Source: Cladorhizidae sp. MBARI D1340-BT2 (taxonomy: Eukaryota; Porifera; Demospongiae; Poecilosclerida; Cladorhizidae). Taken from it: a stretch of DNA of 64,000 nt. Positions 11,778 through 23,335 of this stretch are shown here, in pieces. The stretch is from the NCBI GenBank assembly GCA_028752905.1, contig JAQNBH010000013.1, positions 29,976,635-30,040,634 of the forward strand, written 5' to 3'. The notes under the pieces are model-generated. The model was not told where the DNA came from, did not search any database, and worked only from the letters and a program-made list of their open reading frames with translations. Every line of letters starts with the position of its first letter. The first letter of the stretch is position 1. The position numbers were made by a program, and so were the translations under genes.

Positions 11778-12632
11778 AGCTTGTGTGTGCCTCAGGACTG
11801 ACCAACCATCACTGTTGTGCTCTCCTATGTGGGGCGTGGTTTAGGGTGGGGCACTCACCTGCACAGAGCACACACCATTGCTGGCCTTCTCTCAGTAAAA
11901 GGTGTGTGAATGCTTATATCAATCAACCTTTGTCTATTCATGGACAAATTTCAGCTGTCCATTTGTTGTTGTTGTTTGTGTGTGGTCATCAGGAAAAAAT
12001 GATGCATTCTGTCCTTGTGCACACCTCAGGAGTTCTTGCCTTTGGTGTGATGAACTTGGGTGGCTCATTCTTCTATAGTTTTCCCTAAAGCCACACCCAT
12101 CTGCTCATATTCATCTTGGTGTCTTCAATATCTCCATCTTGTTTCTGGAGCTTCTCTTCAGTCCTTTTCTAAATGTGAGTATTGAGAGGATTCCGAGTTA
12201 GCTGCAGACCTTTTTGCAAGCTTCAGAGTACACAGATAATTGATGCCAACTTAATTAATGTTTGGTGTGTTCAATATAGAAAATCACACTTGCTATATTT
12301 CCTTGTGGTCCTATCTATTTTTAGGGCATATAAACGCACCTCATTTCAGCACAGAATATTTACTACTTAGTGTATTTAAGCATCCCACCCCAAAATGTTG
12401 CACTGTATTCTGGTTAAAGAAAGTAAAATTATAATGCATACTTTTATTTATACTACCAGTATTTTGGAGACCAGCACAAAAGGAGTCCTTTACAACTAAT
12501 ATACCCGGTAACCATGACTACGAGCAAATCCTATCTATCGGGACATGAAATGACTTCAGTGCTAGTCTTACTCAACACAATAAGAGAATGTGCAGAAAAC
12601 ATGACTCTTCAGTAAAATGAACTCCCCCCACC
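11778..12632. other. No recognisable gene
   Basis: Mixed single-copy-looking sequence. Short open frames exist but show no motif. I see nothing else to annotate. Confidence 0.5.
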
Positions 12633-13215
12633 TAATCATCTTCAAAGCCCGAAGATTCTGCCTCGTCATCACAACCTAAAGAGTCATCATCATTAGTGTA
12701 TAGAAACTGGACTGCTGGCATCAGTGTCTTCAAATAGTGCCCACTCTTCACTTGCACCCATGGCATTACTAATCCCACACTTTTTAAAGGATTTCACAAT
12801 TACTTCAGTTCTTATGTCATCCCACGACTTCTTCACCCACTCACACACCTGTGTAATGGTGGGCCGCTCCACTCTTCCTGTGGGGGTGAGGTCATGGCCT
12901 TGTCCTCCCATCCATTGGTTCTCCTGCTCCCACATGTTAGGCTTAAATATTGACACGTATAAAGGCGGCCATTGGCTCATCAGCCCCCAGGAATGGCGGC
13001 TACTTGGGTCTTCAATTCTCCCACCTTCTCTTTAATGGCTTCAGTTTTATGTGCTCTGAGTTGGTCCCAAACTAGAAGAGAAGATTTTCTTAAGATGCCA
13101 CCAGGAGGCGTTGTCCCTACTCTTTGTAGCCACAGTTTCATGCCATTGTCATCCTCCTTCCTTTTACATGAACAGACACACCATGTGCAAGTGGTCTTTG
13201 GCTGGAGTTTTTTCG
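12633..13215 (-). pseudogene. pogo/Tigger-like transposase remnant (C-terminal half)
   Basis: Minus-strand frames, joined across several frameshifts and a stop, read in pogo order. DNGMKLWLQRVG and PPGGILRKSSLLVWDQLRAHK come first (region of the second catalytic Asp of the DDE domain), then an AAIPGG stretch ending in a stop. A second frame continues with QWPPLYVSIFKPN, TPTGRVERPTITQVCEWVKK, SFKKCGISNAMGASEEWALF and an acidic tail ending in GFEDD and a TAG at about 12635. Such text is characteristic of CENP-B/Jerky/Tigger-type transposases. No terminal repeats were found. Confidence 0.8.
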
Positions 13216-13349
13216 ATTCGACGGAAAATTATTCCTTCAGCACCCGCTCTTGCCTACTTGGTCATGATTTAGTGCCTAAATGCAACAGGAAGTTGTAGAG
13301 TAGCTACAGATAACTATCTAGCACTTTCCAGGCACTCAGATGTTGAGGG

Positions 13350-13499
13350 ATCCCACTTTGGCTGCATGTAGCTTTAGCATAGTTATAACTATACAGCTTT
13401 TTTAATACTAAAAGAGAGCACTCAGAGAGATCTCTCATTTGAGCTAATATAAGTTCATTCAGTGAAGTGTGCAGAATCTATGCAGCTCCAAATTCATAA
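13350..13499. repeat. Solo arm related to the foldback element at 30519-31102
   Basis: AAAAGAGAGCACTCAGAGAG, TTTGAGCTAATATAAGTTCA and GAAGTGTGCAGAAT closely resemble the right arm at 30950-31060. No partner arm lies nearby. It directly abuts the P-like transposon. Confidence 0.6.
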
Positions 13500-13940
13500 C
13501 CACAACCATAGACTACTAGAACTAATTGACTCAACACTCCCCAACAGGGCCTTGCCATATGGGGCTTAAAAACGGAACTCGGACAAAAATCTTTAAACTT
13601 ATATATTTCTGGTTCTAATCCGTGTTTTTAGCTCACATTTTAAATGTATATAGCATCCTTAGATAGTGTAGTTTAATATCTCTAGAAGACTCGTCATAAA
13701 ATTGTTCGCACTCAACATAGCGAAATAAAGCACCAAACATACTTGCTTATGTATAGTTAATTGTTCTGTCTATGCGCTAGTGTAGCGTGCTACTCTGTAG
13801 CTTCTGCCTTTTCCTGGTCTCCCTGTGCCTTCTCTCCTCGGATTTGAGACATGGTATCCTTGGAAAGGTTGCTGCCAAAGCAATTGAACAGGGACCATGC
13901 CATAAATGGCAACAACTCCTCTACCAACAAGTGTCCACTG

Positions 13941-15420
13941 TCACATGCCTCGTTCTGGCATCCTACTCACAACAGCCTGGAAGACCTTCAAAGCACCGTC
14001 ACAGGCAAGGAAGCTTGCCCTCCTATCAGGGTCACCAACTATGTGCCTCCACACCTGGCTCACATCAACTGTGAGGCTGACAGCCAGCTGGGTGGGTGCC
14101 TTGAGTCCTCCCCTGTTCAAGGTGTTGGTCATCCACAGGTACTCCTCATCCACCTCGTCAGTGTCAAACACTGGGTCCTTGACACCAGCCTCCTTGTCCA
14201 CCAACAAGTTGATGCAGTCATCACAGTCCTTCTTCTTGGTGGACTGGTATCCCAGATAGCCTGCAATGTGTCCCAGGGCAGGCTTGGCATGGTCAGGTGC
14301 GTCTTCCTCACCTGTGTCAGCAGCCACAAGGCTCTTGACGAAGCTGTCGATTACCTGCTGGTCCTCCTGCCTCATTGCCTGCCTGGCTCCAGACATCTCC
14401 TGCTGCACCTCCTTGATGCCGTAACCGCTGTACCACAGGAGGGCATGCTTGCGGATGATGGCCTTGCCCTTCAGGAAGTTGCGGACACTCGTCCACCGTC
14501 ATCTGCATTGAGCTTGTCAATAGTGAAGCAGATGAATTGGTGGTGGTTGTCGCCAGGTCCCCTCTTGATCTCAAATCTGCCATCACAAACATAATTACAC
14601 AGTAAGTGTTTAAAAAAATTGCTTGGGTCACAGACTACTTGGGTCACAGACTACCTATTATTTTGTGTCTGTTGGGTCTAATTGAAACGTAGTGCACAGT
14701 CTGTCTGTAGTGCTATAAGACTTTAGGAATAAAGAGTTTAAAATATTTTTTATTGCTTTTTAGTAATTTTACATTCCCTTCTGGGCTAGGGCTAGGGCTG
14801 TGGAGGCCAACCAAAATGGGGGGGGGGGGGAATAACCGAAAAGGTCAAGGTTCATAAAAAATTCATAAGGTCAAGATTCATAACCGGGACTAGACCAAAA
14901 TGTTCAAACCCGGTACCGGTACATTAGCCACAGTATTTAAATTACATTTACCTGAAACCATGGTCGATACAGAAGCCTGGCCTGCACATCTTTTCCCACA
15001 GGTCGGCAAAGTCATTTACAGAGTCCTTTGCCATCAGCTCAACCTCCTGCTGCTGAAGCAACTCCGCCGTCCTTTGGTGTCTGACCTCCATGATGGCTGC
15101 CTGGGTGGGTCTGGGCTGTACCACTGGGACATGACTGTAGTAGCCAGGGTACTTGGGGAATAGGGATGGGATGGAAGTTGGTTTGAGACGCCTACGTTTC
15201 CTGTCAGCGCCAGTCTTTTTCACCTGTGTGGCCTCAAAGTCCTCAGCTGAAAGTGTTTGTCACAGACACCTCCATGCTTGGTGTCAACGGAATCCTCTCA
15301 GTAGAGTGTTTTCACCTACTTCTGCCTGATCTCCTCATTAGCAGGAAAGACTCTCACTGTATTCTTGGGCTCTGGCACGTCGCCCTCTTCCTCGACTGCC
15401 TTGTCCTGTTTCGTTAAGTC
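13941..15420 (-). pseudogene. THAP-domain (P-type) transposase remnant
   Basis: From 15420 downward on the minus strand, VRVFPANEEIRQK, GGVCDKHF and (after a one-base shift) SAEDFEATQVKKTGADRKRR then LKPTSIPSLFP match the C-terminal half of a THAP zinc finger (the C..H of CDKH, then the closing xLKxxxxPxxF block). Stops interrupt the first part. After a gap the frame 14408-13941 contains HAKPALGHIAGYLGYQSTKK, then CDDC and LNRGGLKAP. This GYL..K..C..C layout is what I expect in C-terminal regions of P-like/THAP transposases. Spliced introns plus frameshifts are likely, and I see no intact full-length reading frame. Confidence 0.72.
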
Positions 15421-15744
15421 ATAGCCAGAGCGGCAATTAACTGCCTGGCCCATGCCTTAAGTTGAAATTTTCACTTGTAATATCGTTCAGCTGTTCAGCT
15501 GCTCTGGTATGGTGGCTACTGCAGCGGGATTTCAAACAAAAAGTGGGTTTGCCTGGTATCGATCGGTAAAGGGTCTCGCTGCGTGGAGACTATGCCAACT
15601 ACTTTTCTTGTGTACGATTGTACGATGAGGAAAAATTTCTTAAACTTGAAAATGTAGGTTGCTAATTCGTCTGCAAGTGAAAAAAATCTTTTATTTGAAG
15701 ATTTGAAACAAAAGTAGCACTGCTCATCGCTACATGAAATATAG

Positions 15745-15945
15745 CTAGCTAGATACTCGTATAGCTATACATAGCTAGCTAGATACGGCTACACATAGCT
15801 AGCTACACATAGCTGGCTAGATACAGCTACACATAGCTGGCTAGATACAGCTACACATAGCTGGCTAGATACAGCTACACATAGCTGGCTAGATACAGCT
15901 ACACATAGCTGGCTAGATACAGCTATACATAGCTAGCTCTAGCAA
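15745..15945. repeat. 24-25-bp minisatellite inside the P-like element
   Basis: Units of ACATAGCTGGCTAGATACAG plus CTAC, about eight copies, with the first and last units showing TAGCTAGC. Confidence 0.88.
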
Positions 15946-16184
15946 ATACATAACTAGCTAATGAATATATAGCTAACAAAAACTAAAATAGAAGAGAAAA
16001 AAAGTAGTCAAAATAATATTATAGCTTTTCATTTGTCAGCCCCATACGGCGCGGCAAGGCGGGGGCAGTGTTGAGTCAATTAGTTCTAGTAGTCTATGCC
16101 ACAACATTATGAAATCACATTTTTCAGACCTTGTCTCACCTTTTAACTTCTAAAAATAGTATTACATCTACATCCTTTTGTATG

Positions 16185-16330
16185 ATACTCCTCACCTCTC
16201 CTCCTCCTTCTCTCCTCCTCCTTCCCCACCCTCTCTCCTTCTCCACCTCCACCCCTCCTACATGTAATTATCCTCTTCCTCTCCCTCCTGCTCTTCTCCC
16301 TCCCCACAAGCCCACCCCCTCCTCCTCTAG
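16185..16330. repeat. Polypyrimidine tract
   Basis: About 145 bases almost entirely of C and T on the plus strand (CTCCTCCTTCTCTCCTCCTC and similar). From 16330 to 16790 there is no gene that I can recognise; 16515-16575 is GT-rich. Confidence 0.8.
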
Positions 16331-16789
16331 GCTGCCCTAGTGATCATAATGGTGGGCACTTCCATGCAGTTGATTTTAGTGTTTAAAGATAACTCTCTCC
16401 GGGTGCTTTAAAACAATGTGTATTTAGGTTGGTAAGGGTCAGTGGCAAGCAAACTCATGATTGTTTGGGGTGGCACAAACTACTTGTTCTTAATGATCAG
16501 CTACCAATAACCCTCTCTCTTTGTGTGTGTGTGTGAGTATGTGTGCGTGTGTGTTGTGTATGTGGGTGTGTGTGACATGAATTAAGGACTGCTTATGAGA
16601 TATATTCAGAACACTAGCAAGGCACCCCCAGAAAAGTACTAACAATCTCAAGCAAGCACAAGGCAACCGCATGATATCTCTAGTTATTGGAGAGGGCCCC
16701 TCCTACAGAAGGAGGCTGGCCTTAACCTAACACAGCAGTGATGTAACAGTAATGCCACAACAGGCTAAGACTGCACACAGTTATTACAA

Positions 16790-17330
16790 TGTCAAAGTTC
16801 AATAACCACATTCCCTCACACTTCATGGACTTGCTGTTAGTGGTATCCTCTGGAGGCTGCTGGACTCAACTGGATATTGACGAGATGATGGGCAGCTCTG
16901 TAGAGCCGGTACTTGCAGGTCATCCTTCTCTAGGAATCCATTGCTGTCTCTCTATGTTGGAGGTGCTGCAAGAAATGGTTCCGACTCATTGGCTTTTCGC
17001 TTGATTGGACAACCGATTCCTTGATCTGGTCTGTTGCCATATATACAATTGATTTTACTCTGTCTCAATCATAGAGGTCACAGGTCCAAGGCAGTCTTTG
17101 ACAATGCCTGGAATCCACTCTGGAGCACTGCGCATGTTCCTCGCCATGACATGCCCTGCCACACCCCATTCACCATTTCAAGATCCTCATCGTGATACCA
17201 TTTTTCTGGTGTGCTTGTTCTATCTGACTGTCTTTCCACGATCTGGCTCAATCAAATCCAATGAGTTGGAACTTCTCTCTGTAGGAACAAGGAACTAAGA
17301 GTTACCCCGCTAGTAAAATGTGGTGAGCTG
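16790..17330 (-). pseudogene. Ty3/gypsy integrase C-terminal remnant
   Basis: On the minus strand around 17165-17040 the text reads GVAGHVMARNMRSAP, EWIPGIVKDCLGPVTSMIET, then a stop, and beyond it fragments like HADQIK-type linkers. This matches the C-terminal region of gypsy-class integrases (V.ARN.....WIPG.V...LGPVTY.VE). It is broken by stops and shares no obvious continuity with the 1100-2445 remnant. Confidence 0.6.
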
Positions 17331-17813
17331 CGATAGGTGAGAAGAAAGTTTGCGGTACAGATCTGCCACCATTCAGTGAGGCTTCATTGCTTGTTTGAAA
17401 GACTTCACAAATCTCTCCCCCTGACATTGGAAGCAGGATGGTAAGGTGCAGACTTAAGGTGCAATAACTGCTACTCTTCATGAAAGAGGAGAGGTTCTGA
17501 TACATGACACAATTACATTGTTACTGGAGCACACACCCAAACCCCCCCCCCACCTGCAACTGCTGGAGCCACACCTTTTATTTAGGTTCAAATATTTTCA
17601 GCTGCCCTATATGTGGTGTGCACTAAATGAAGGTGAATGCAATTCGAGGGCACATGCCAAACCCAGGCTAGCCTCAATTGCATCACCAGTCATGAATATA
17701 ATTAAGGCCACACCCGATTTGCACTGTTTCCTGTAGCTCTTGTGTCTGCTGAAGTTCTGTATCTAAATTCTAAAGTGTTTCTCAACTACTAGTTCTCTCT
17801 GAACATTGCAACC
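17331..17813. other. Upstream region of the TRIM-type gene
   Basis: No convincing coding frame. It must contain the promoter and 5' UTR of the plus-strand gene starting at 17814, but I cannot place a TATA box or start site with confidence. Confidence 0.4.
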
Positions 17814-18530
17814 ATGGCTAGAGACATGGAGGAGGCTGAGAAGTATTTGATGGAGTTAGAGAAGGAGATCACATGTTCCATCTGCCAGGAGCACTACACT
17901 CTGCCCAAGGCCCTCCCTTGCCTTCATTGCTACTGCAAGCACTGCATCCTCAAGCTAGCCCTCAGGACAGGCAAAGACCAGCCTTTTTCTTGCCCCGAGT
18001 GTCGCCATGAAACCACCCTGCCTGAGGGCAATGAAGACGGCCTCAAAACGGCTTTCCATATCAACCGCCTCAAAGAACTGTATGCCAAGCAGAAGAGAGC
18101 TCTTACCAAGGAGGAGGTGAAGTGTGAGATATGCACGACCTCTTCAGTCAAAGCTGAATCATTTTGCCGACAATGCGACAAGTTCGTATGTGAGAAATGC
18201 GTGGAGGCACATCTGAGGATGACAGCTCTATTTGATGGTCATGAAGTTATCTCTTTGGATGAGGTGAAGAAGGAGAGAGCCAAAGATGTCCTCCCCAAAG
18301 ATTGTCCTGCTAAGAAGTGCCAACTTCACACAGAGTCGCTCAAGCTGTTCTGCTTCGACTGTGATGTATTAATTTGTCGTGACTGCACACTAAAGGACCA
18401 CAGGGACCACCACTTTGACTTTATCAACTTAGAAGCTGAGAAGAAGAGAAAAGAGCTGATGGAGAGCTTGAAGCCTCTGGGAAAAGTGGCGGCCAATCTC
18501 TCTTGTGCTGTTGAAGGGATGCAGACCACG
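17814..18530 (+). CDS. TRIM-type RING/B-box protein, first coding exon
   Basis: Start ATG at 17814 in good context (ACCATGG). The 239 codons up to a GTAAGG donor at 18531 end in phase 0; reading on gives a stop at 18597-18599, probably intronic. Residues ~20-62 form a C3HC4 RING finger (CSIC, then CLHCYCKHC, then CPEC). A first B-box follows at ~103-145 (CEIC, CRQC, CEKC, H..H) and a CHC3H2 B-box 2 at ~164-200 (CQLH, CFDC, CRDC, DHRDHH). A charged helical start of a coiled coil lies at ~205-239. By family this is an E3 ubiquitin ligase of the cytoplasm, with the substrate-binding C-terminal domain encoded downstream. No further exon is visible before hAT debris starts at 18960, so the gene either continues across transposons or has lost its 3' part. 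Confidence 0.85.
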
Positions 18531-18599
18531 GTAAGGGCGTGGTCAGCATATTTTGACTGGTCAGGCTCAAAGTTGTGGGATTGGAACCGTCCCCACTGA

Positions 18600-18960
18600 A
18601 GCCAAACCATAAAATCTACCTGGAATGCTATACAATAAGCATGTGAGGTGACAAATATACTGATTATAATTATTTAAAAAAATACTTGAACTGTCCCATT
18701 AGTTGCTGGCATTACTAAATCATTATAATTAATACTTCATTTAATAGTGTCTTTTCAGCAGCTGAAAGCTCCCTAAGGTAACCCATTACTTCGAAGTTAT
18801 TGCCGATCTTTTTTTAATAATTATGATTCAATGTTTTGGCCAAGAATCTTAAGTTGTGCGATTAGGTTGTTCTCATTGATATCTGAACCATAGGTTTTGA
18901 CAACATGATTTAATTCTTCTTAAAAAATCTTCCTCGTTGGCTGCTTTGATCAGTAAAGTC
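18600..18960. other. No recognisable gene (possible TRIM intron)
   Basis: AT-rich sequence after the TRIM exon donor, with no exon-like frame or repeat detected. Confidence 0.5.
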
Positions 18961-18961
18961 T

Positions 18962-20830
18962 CTAAACACCGTACCCTGGTTGATTAAACCTATCTGTAAT
19001 AGATTGAACAATTAGATCCAGTGCTTCAAAGTAGATTTGGTAAAAGCGATCAACTGGAGTAGTGTGAAACTCGGCTGGGGCATTTCCTGATTCATACCTC
19101 CTAGGAGCTTTACGTCTTCGAGGAAGCGAGGGCTCATCAATTCCTTTCTCTTCAGCCATCATGCCAATTCTGGTCCAGAAGAGCTTGAAGTGATCATCAT
19201 TTCTAAGAGAAGCAAGAGTTTTGAATGTCATAAATGCCACTGCTTGTCCTTCTGCTGCTGATGTTTTAGGATTCTGGAGGGTTCTGCTGAGATTGTATGA
19301 CGAAGAAGTCATTCACCAAGAACCAGTCCAAAAAAGTAATCAAATGAAGCCATTTGTGCTGCCACACCTCTAATACGTGCTATAGTTTCAGTGTCTGTCA
19401 AGATAGAGCAAGCCTTATCCCACAGCTCAAACAAAACTTCATAGTTATTAATACTTAACATAGATTCAGCTCTCCTCACTGTCCACCTTGTAGGGCAGAG
19501 AACTCTGACCCGAGGTGTGGCAGGTGCTAACTCATCTTTTATTTGAAGAAATAAATTCTCCCTTCTAGGGGAGTATTTCACTAGCTTTGTTATTTTATGG
19601 GTTGTTTCTAAGGCCATCTTCATAAGTTTACACTTTTGCACAGTGTCACTAGCAGCAAGCTTTAACGCATGCCCATAACAATGTGTAAATATAGCTCGTA
19701 GTTCCTTTTCTTGGATTTGTTTTGCAACACTATTCCTGATTCCAGCTATGTTACTCGCCCCATCATAGCATTGACCACGTGCCTTACATAAAGGCAGATT
19801 AAAGCGAGAAAGTGCATCTTTAATTACTGATACAATTGTAGCAGACTGAATAGTAGGTAGAATGTAGAGTCCAGTAAAAACTTCATGTGCGTATAATTCA
19901 CTATCCACCCTCCTGAAGACCATCACCATCTGAAAGGAAGAAACAATGAGTGTTAGTAGAACTGTGTTTAACTAACCTGTTCGGTATTAGATATATCAGT
20001 GGTTTCGTCTACCATAATAGTGAAAAACTCGGAATCTTGCAGTTGAGAAATGACTATTCGGAGATTCATCAAAGACATAACCTTGAATATCTCATTTTGG
20101 ATGACATTAGATGTGTATTTCTCTCTCTTTCTCTTGAGCCACTCAAGAATCAGAAATATCAACCAAAAGTAATCTTACATCTCTACTTAGCTATACCTTT
20201 GGGTCATCTTCTCCACGAAGCATTAGTAGTGATGAAAATTGCCATCAGTTTCATCACCATGTCCTCGTATAGCAGATCTGTGACGAGCAAGAAATCGTAA
20301 GTTATTTCATGAGCATGTTCTGAAGACAGTAATTCGCCAACATCACTAGTTGTTGCTGGTATAGTTAACAGCACTTGAACAACATCCTTGTGAGACAAGC
20401 AACTTTCATGCTTTCGAAAGGAGTTTGTTGCATCCTTCCAATTACTGAAGCCTCTTGAAACCTCAGTAATAAAACTAAGACAGAGTACAAGTTAAATTAA
20501 CTTACGAAAGATGGTTCTGCTTTTCCTGTTCTCATTTTCCCTTTCTTAATTGCTTTTGCACATTTTAAAAAAAGACTAAATCTCTATTCACATCATAATG
20601 TAACCAGTCCCGTGTGCTTGGCAAGACCTCTCTTTGTTCTGCTTTCTGCACTTTGGAAAGGCAAATGATGATAAGGCTCAGCTGTATCATAGACACTAAC
20701 ACACTCCACTTCTACACTTGTAGAAGCAGCCATTTCAGAAGATCTAAAAAGAAGCAGCTGCTTAAGACTAGAGCACGTGCACATAGACTTACTGAGCATG
20801 CCCAGTTTTATCCAAGGCATTTGACCTATG
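18962..20830 (-). pseudogene. hAT/ZMYM-type transposase, nearly full length but interrupted
   Basis: In minus-strand order: an N-terminal frame (MAASTSVEVECVSVYDTAEP); a TTF-type zinc finger near 20590-20410 with KCAKAIKKGKMRTGKAEPSF, then a GTAAGT donor and TTAG acceptor, then GFSNWKDATNSFRKHESCLS. A TSDVGELLSSEHAHE segment follows. Then comes FFTIMVDETTDISNTEQ (first catalytic Asp region), a probable intron at about 19930-19970, GQCYDGASNIAG, HCYGHALKLAASD and CPTRWTVRR, and finally PSLPRRRKAPRRYESG. A one-base indel in a T run breaks the finger, and the hAT dimerisation domain at the C-terminus is missing. I found no terminal inverted repeats. Confidence 0.82.
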
Positions 20831-20870
20831 ACCTCACTTAAAAATATATATATTGGTCAGAGCTCCCAAT

Positions 20871-21330
20871 GCCTATGTATTCATATACAACATAGACACA
20901 TGCAACATAAGTAGCTGCCATGTTTATTACTAAAGTATACATACATGCCTATGTATTCATATATAACATAGACACATGCAACATAAGTAGCTGCCATGTT
21001 TATTACTAAAGTATATACACATGCCTATGTATTCATATACAACATAGACACATGCAACATAAGTAGCTGCCATGTTTATTACTAAAGTATACATACATGC
21101 CTATGTATTCATATATAACATAGACACATTCATCATAAGTAGCTACCATGTTTATTACTAAAGTATACACACATGCCTATGTATTCATATACAACATAGA
21201 CACAAGTAGCTACCAAGTTTATTACTAAAGTATACAAACGTGCCTATGTATTCATATGCAACATAGACACATGCATCATAAGTAGCTACCATGTTTATTA
21301 CTAAAGTATACACACATGCCTATTTATTCA
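20871..21330. repeat. 76-bp minisatellite
   Basis: Six units starting GCCTATGTATTCATATACAA and containing AAGTAGCTGCCATGTTTATT. The period is 76 bp, and the fifth unit is shortened. It lies immediately before the terminal repeat of the next hAT element. Confidence 0.92.
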
Positions 21331-21335
21331 TATAT

Positions 21336-23330
21336 CAGGGGCGTAGGAAGCTAAAAAGTGGTGAGGCCATTGGCAGTACCCCCTCCTTAGTGGTGGTTTC
21401 ATCAATGTCCCCCTCCCTCCCCCCCCCCCCCCCCCCCCTTTAGAGGTGTTTTCTGAGTCTGTTTCAATGAAATATAACATGCAACACAACACATAAAGTA
21501 CTAAAATTGTGTCTTAGTCAGTTGGCAAAAAGTTCCCTAACAGAGCTTCACGGTGACAGGAGCCTTTCACGAATTCGTTCCTAACCTCAGTCAAACACAG
21601 TTGATCTGTACGATTTTTGTGAACATGTAGAACCAGAATATTGTTCAGTCTTGATTGGGTCATGGTAGCACTTAGATATGACTTCAAACATCGCAGAGCA
21701 CTAAAGGAACGCTCACTCACTGCATTAGTGGCAGGCATAACTAGTATCAGTGAAGCAAGAGTACACACTTCTGATAACAGTGACTTCTGAGCCTGACAAA
21801 GTTCTCGTAAATAGTTGATGACAGAATTGAGATCACTTGGAATATTGCTTGACAGAACTCCAAGCTGCATGTTCAATTGGTCGGGATCAAGTCATCCTCG
21901 TAGAAGTTGGCTACAAAACGAAATTCTTCATCGTAGTTCTCCTTTTTAGCAGTTTTCACCAGAAGAGCTTCAAGGTTACAATAGAGCTTGTACCCAGGTT
22001 GATCAAAGTGTTGTTTTATACCACATATGATCAAATCAAGAGCATCATAATAGGTGCGTCTGTACAAATCTTCCACACTCACAAGAACACCACCTTCACT
22101 TGTTCCAACTTCATAATTTCTGGGTCGCTTTCTTCGCCTAGGAAGCACTGGCTCATCAATGTCAAGATCACTTGCCTTCTGATTGATTGATTTCCAAAAG
22201 AGTAGAAGATTCTCATCAGAGCGTATGGACTGCAGTGTCAGGACAGTCATATCAGCTATTTTCTGCCCTTCTGCTGCTGACATACTTGATGCTTGGAGGG
22301 TTTTGCTCAGATTGTCACTGTGTTTAAGCAAAATCTCAGCCAGTGAAACTCCCCCCAAAAAACTCGAATGACATCATGCAACTTGAGGCCCCTTGGATTC
22401 TGCACTTCATCTCAGTGTCCTTTACAAAACCTAGTGACTCCTTCCAAAGCATTTGTAATACTTTATAGTTGGCAAGTATGCTCTGCAGTGCTTGGGCTTT
22501 GACGGTCCATCTTGTAGGACAGATCATGCGAATACCAGGGCTATTGTCTGGTATTTGCTCCTTCAACTTCTGCAGTGTGGCATCACGACGAGGGGACTTC
22601 TTGATACGCTTGATTAACTCATAACATGTATCCAGTGCATCTCTCATAATCTTGCAATTCTTGAGAGCATCACTGCATGCAAGGTTAAGAGCATGCCCAG
22701 AGCAATGAGTATATACAGCTCTCGGCTCTTCTTTTTGGATTTGAATGGCTACGCCTCCTCGTGATCCTGCCATGGATGAGGCTCCATCATAGCACTGACC
22801 CCTGAGCTTTGTGATAAGCACATTCAACCTCTGCAGAACATCATGTATGGTAGCTACTAGTGTTGAAGATTGAGTAGAATCCACCTGGTAGAGGCCTATA
22901 AATTCCTCGTGGGGTTCCAAATTAGTGTCTACCCATCTAAAGCAGACAACAACTTGTTCTTTGTTTGAGACATCGGTTGTCTCATCAATCATGATAGTCA
23001 GAAATGGAGCAGAATGAAATGATTTGATGACCTGACGTAGAACCAGAAGAGCCATGGTCGTAAGTATCTCATTTTGAATGTCGGGTGGAGTGTACTTGTC
23101 GGTTTTCTTCTCTAACCAACTTCTGATTCTGGAATCATCCTCACCCCTTACTTTCATAAGTTGTAAAAAATTTGAATCACTCTCATGATCTCCATGCCTC
23201 TTAACGGCAGTCCTTGCCTTGCTAAAAATCGTATGTTCGAAAGTACTTTTCGAAAGCACAGCCGTCGCTCCAATTTTTCTTTGGTTGACAAGGACTCAGC
23301 CACATTATTCACCGAAGAAGGTAATGTGAT
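21336..23330 (-). pseudogene. hAT transposase with dimerisation domain and right terminus
   Basis: Minus strand from 23330: a start (AESLSTKEKLERRLCFRKV, then a frameshift), RIRSWLEKKTDKYTPPDIQN, FLTIMIDETTDVSNKEQVVV, GQCYDGASSMAG, HCSGHALNLACSD, CPTRWTVKAQA, PVLPRRRKRPRNYEVG. It closes with the C-terminal hAT dimerisation domain (LASLILVMPATNAVSERSFS, LRCLKSYLSATMTQSRLNN) ending near 21514. Downstream, CAGGGGCGTAGGAAGC at 21336 looks like a hAT terminal inverted repeat. Few lesions break the frame (near 22340 and 23225, plus the frame change at 21873), so it is fairly young. The N-terminal zinc finger and left terminus are missing. Confidence 0.83.
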
Positions 23331-23335
23331 CATAT

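Larger units (their letters stand above)
13507..16098 (-). mobile_element. P-element-like THAP DNA transposon, complete ends, decayed ORF
   Basis: The ends form a perfect 32-bp inverted repeat beginning CATAGACTACTAGAACTAAT, followed by a diverged inner part (CCTTGCC..ATGGGGC). They are flanked by a 7-bp direct repeat CCACAAC (13500-13506 and 16099-16105), so the element is 2592 bp. A 7-8-bp target duplication, a terminus starting CA and a THAP domain in the encoded protein all fit the P superfamily. The left 300 bp and the 15420-15740 stretch hold no coding signal. Confidence 0.85.

Noticed and set aside
13851..14594. Plus-strand 247-codon frame
   Set aside because: Antisense shadow of the P-like transposase. 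No motif of its own, while the minus strand has GHIAGYL and Cys pairs.
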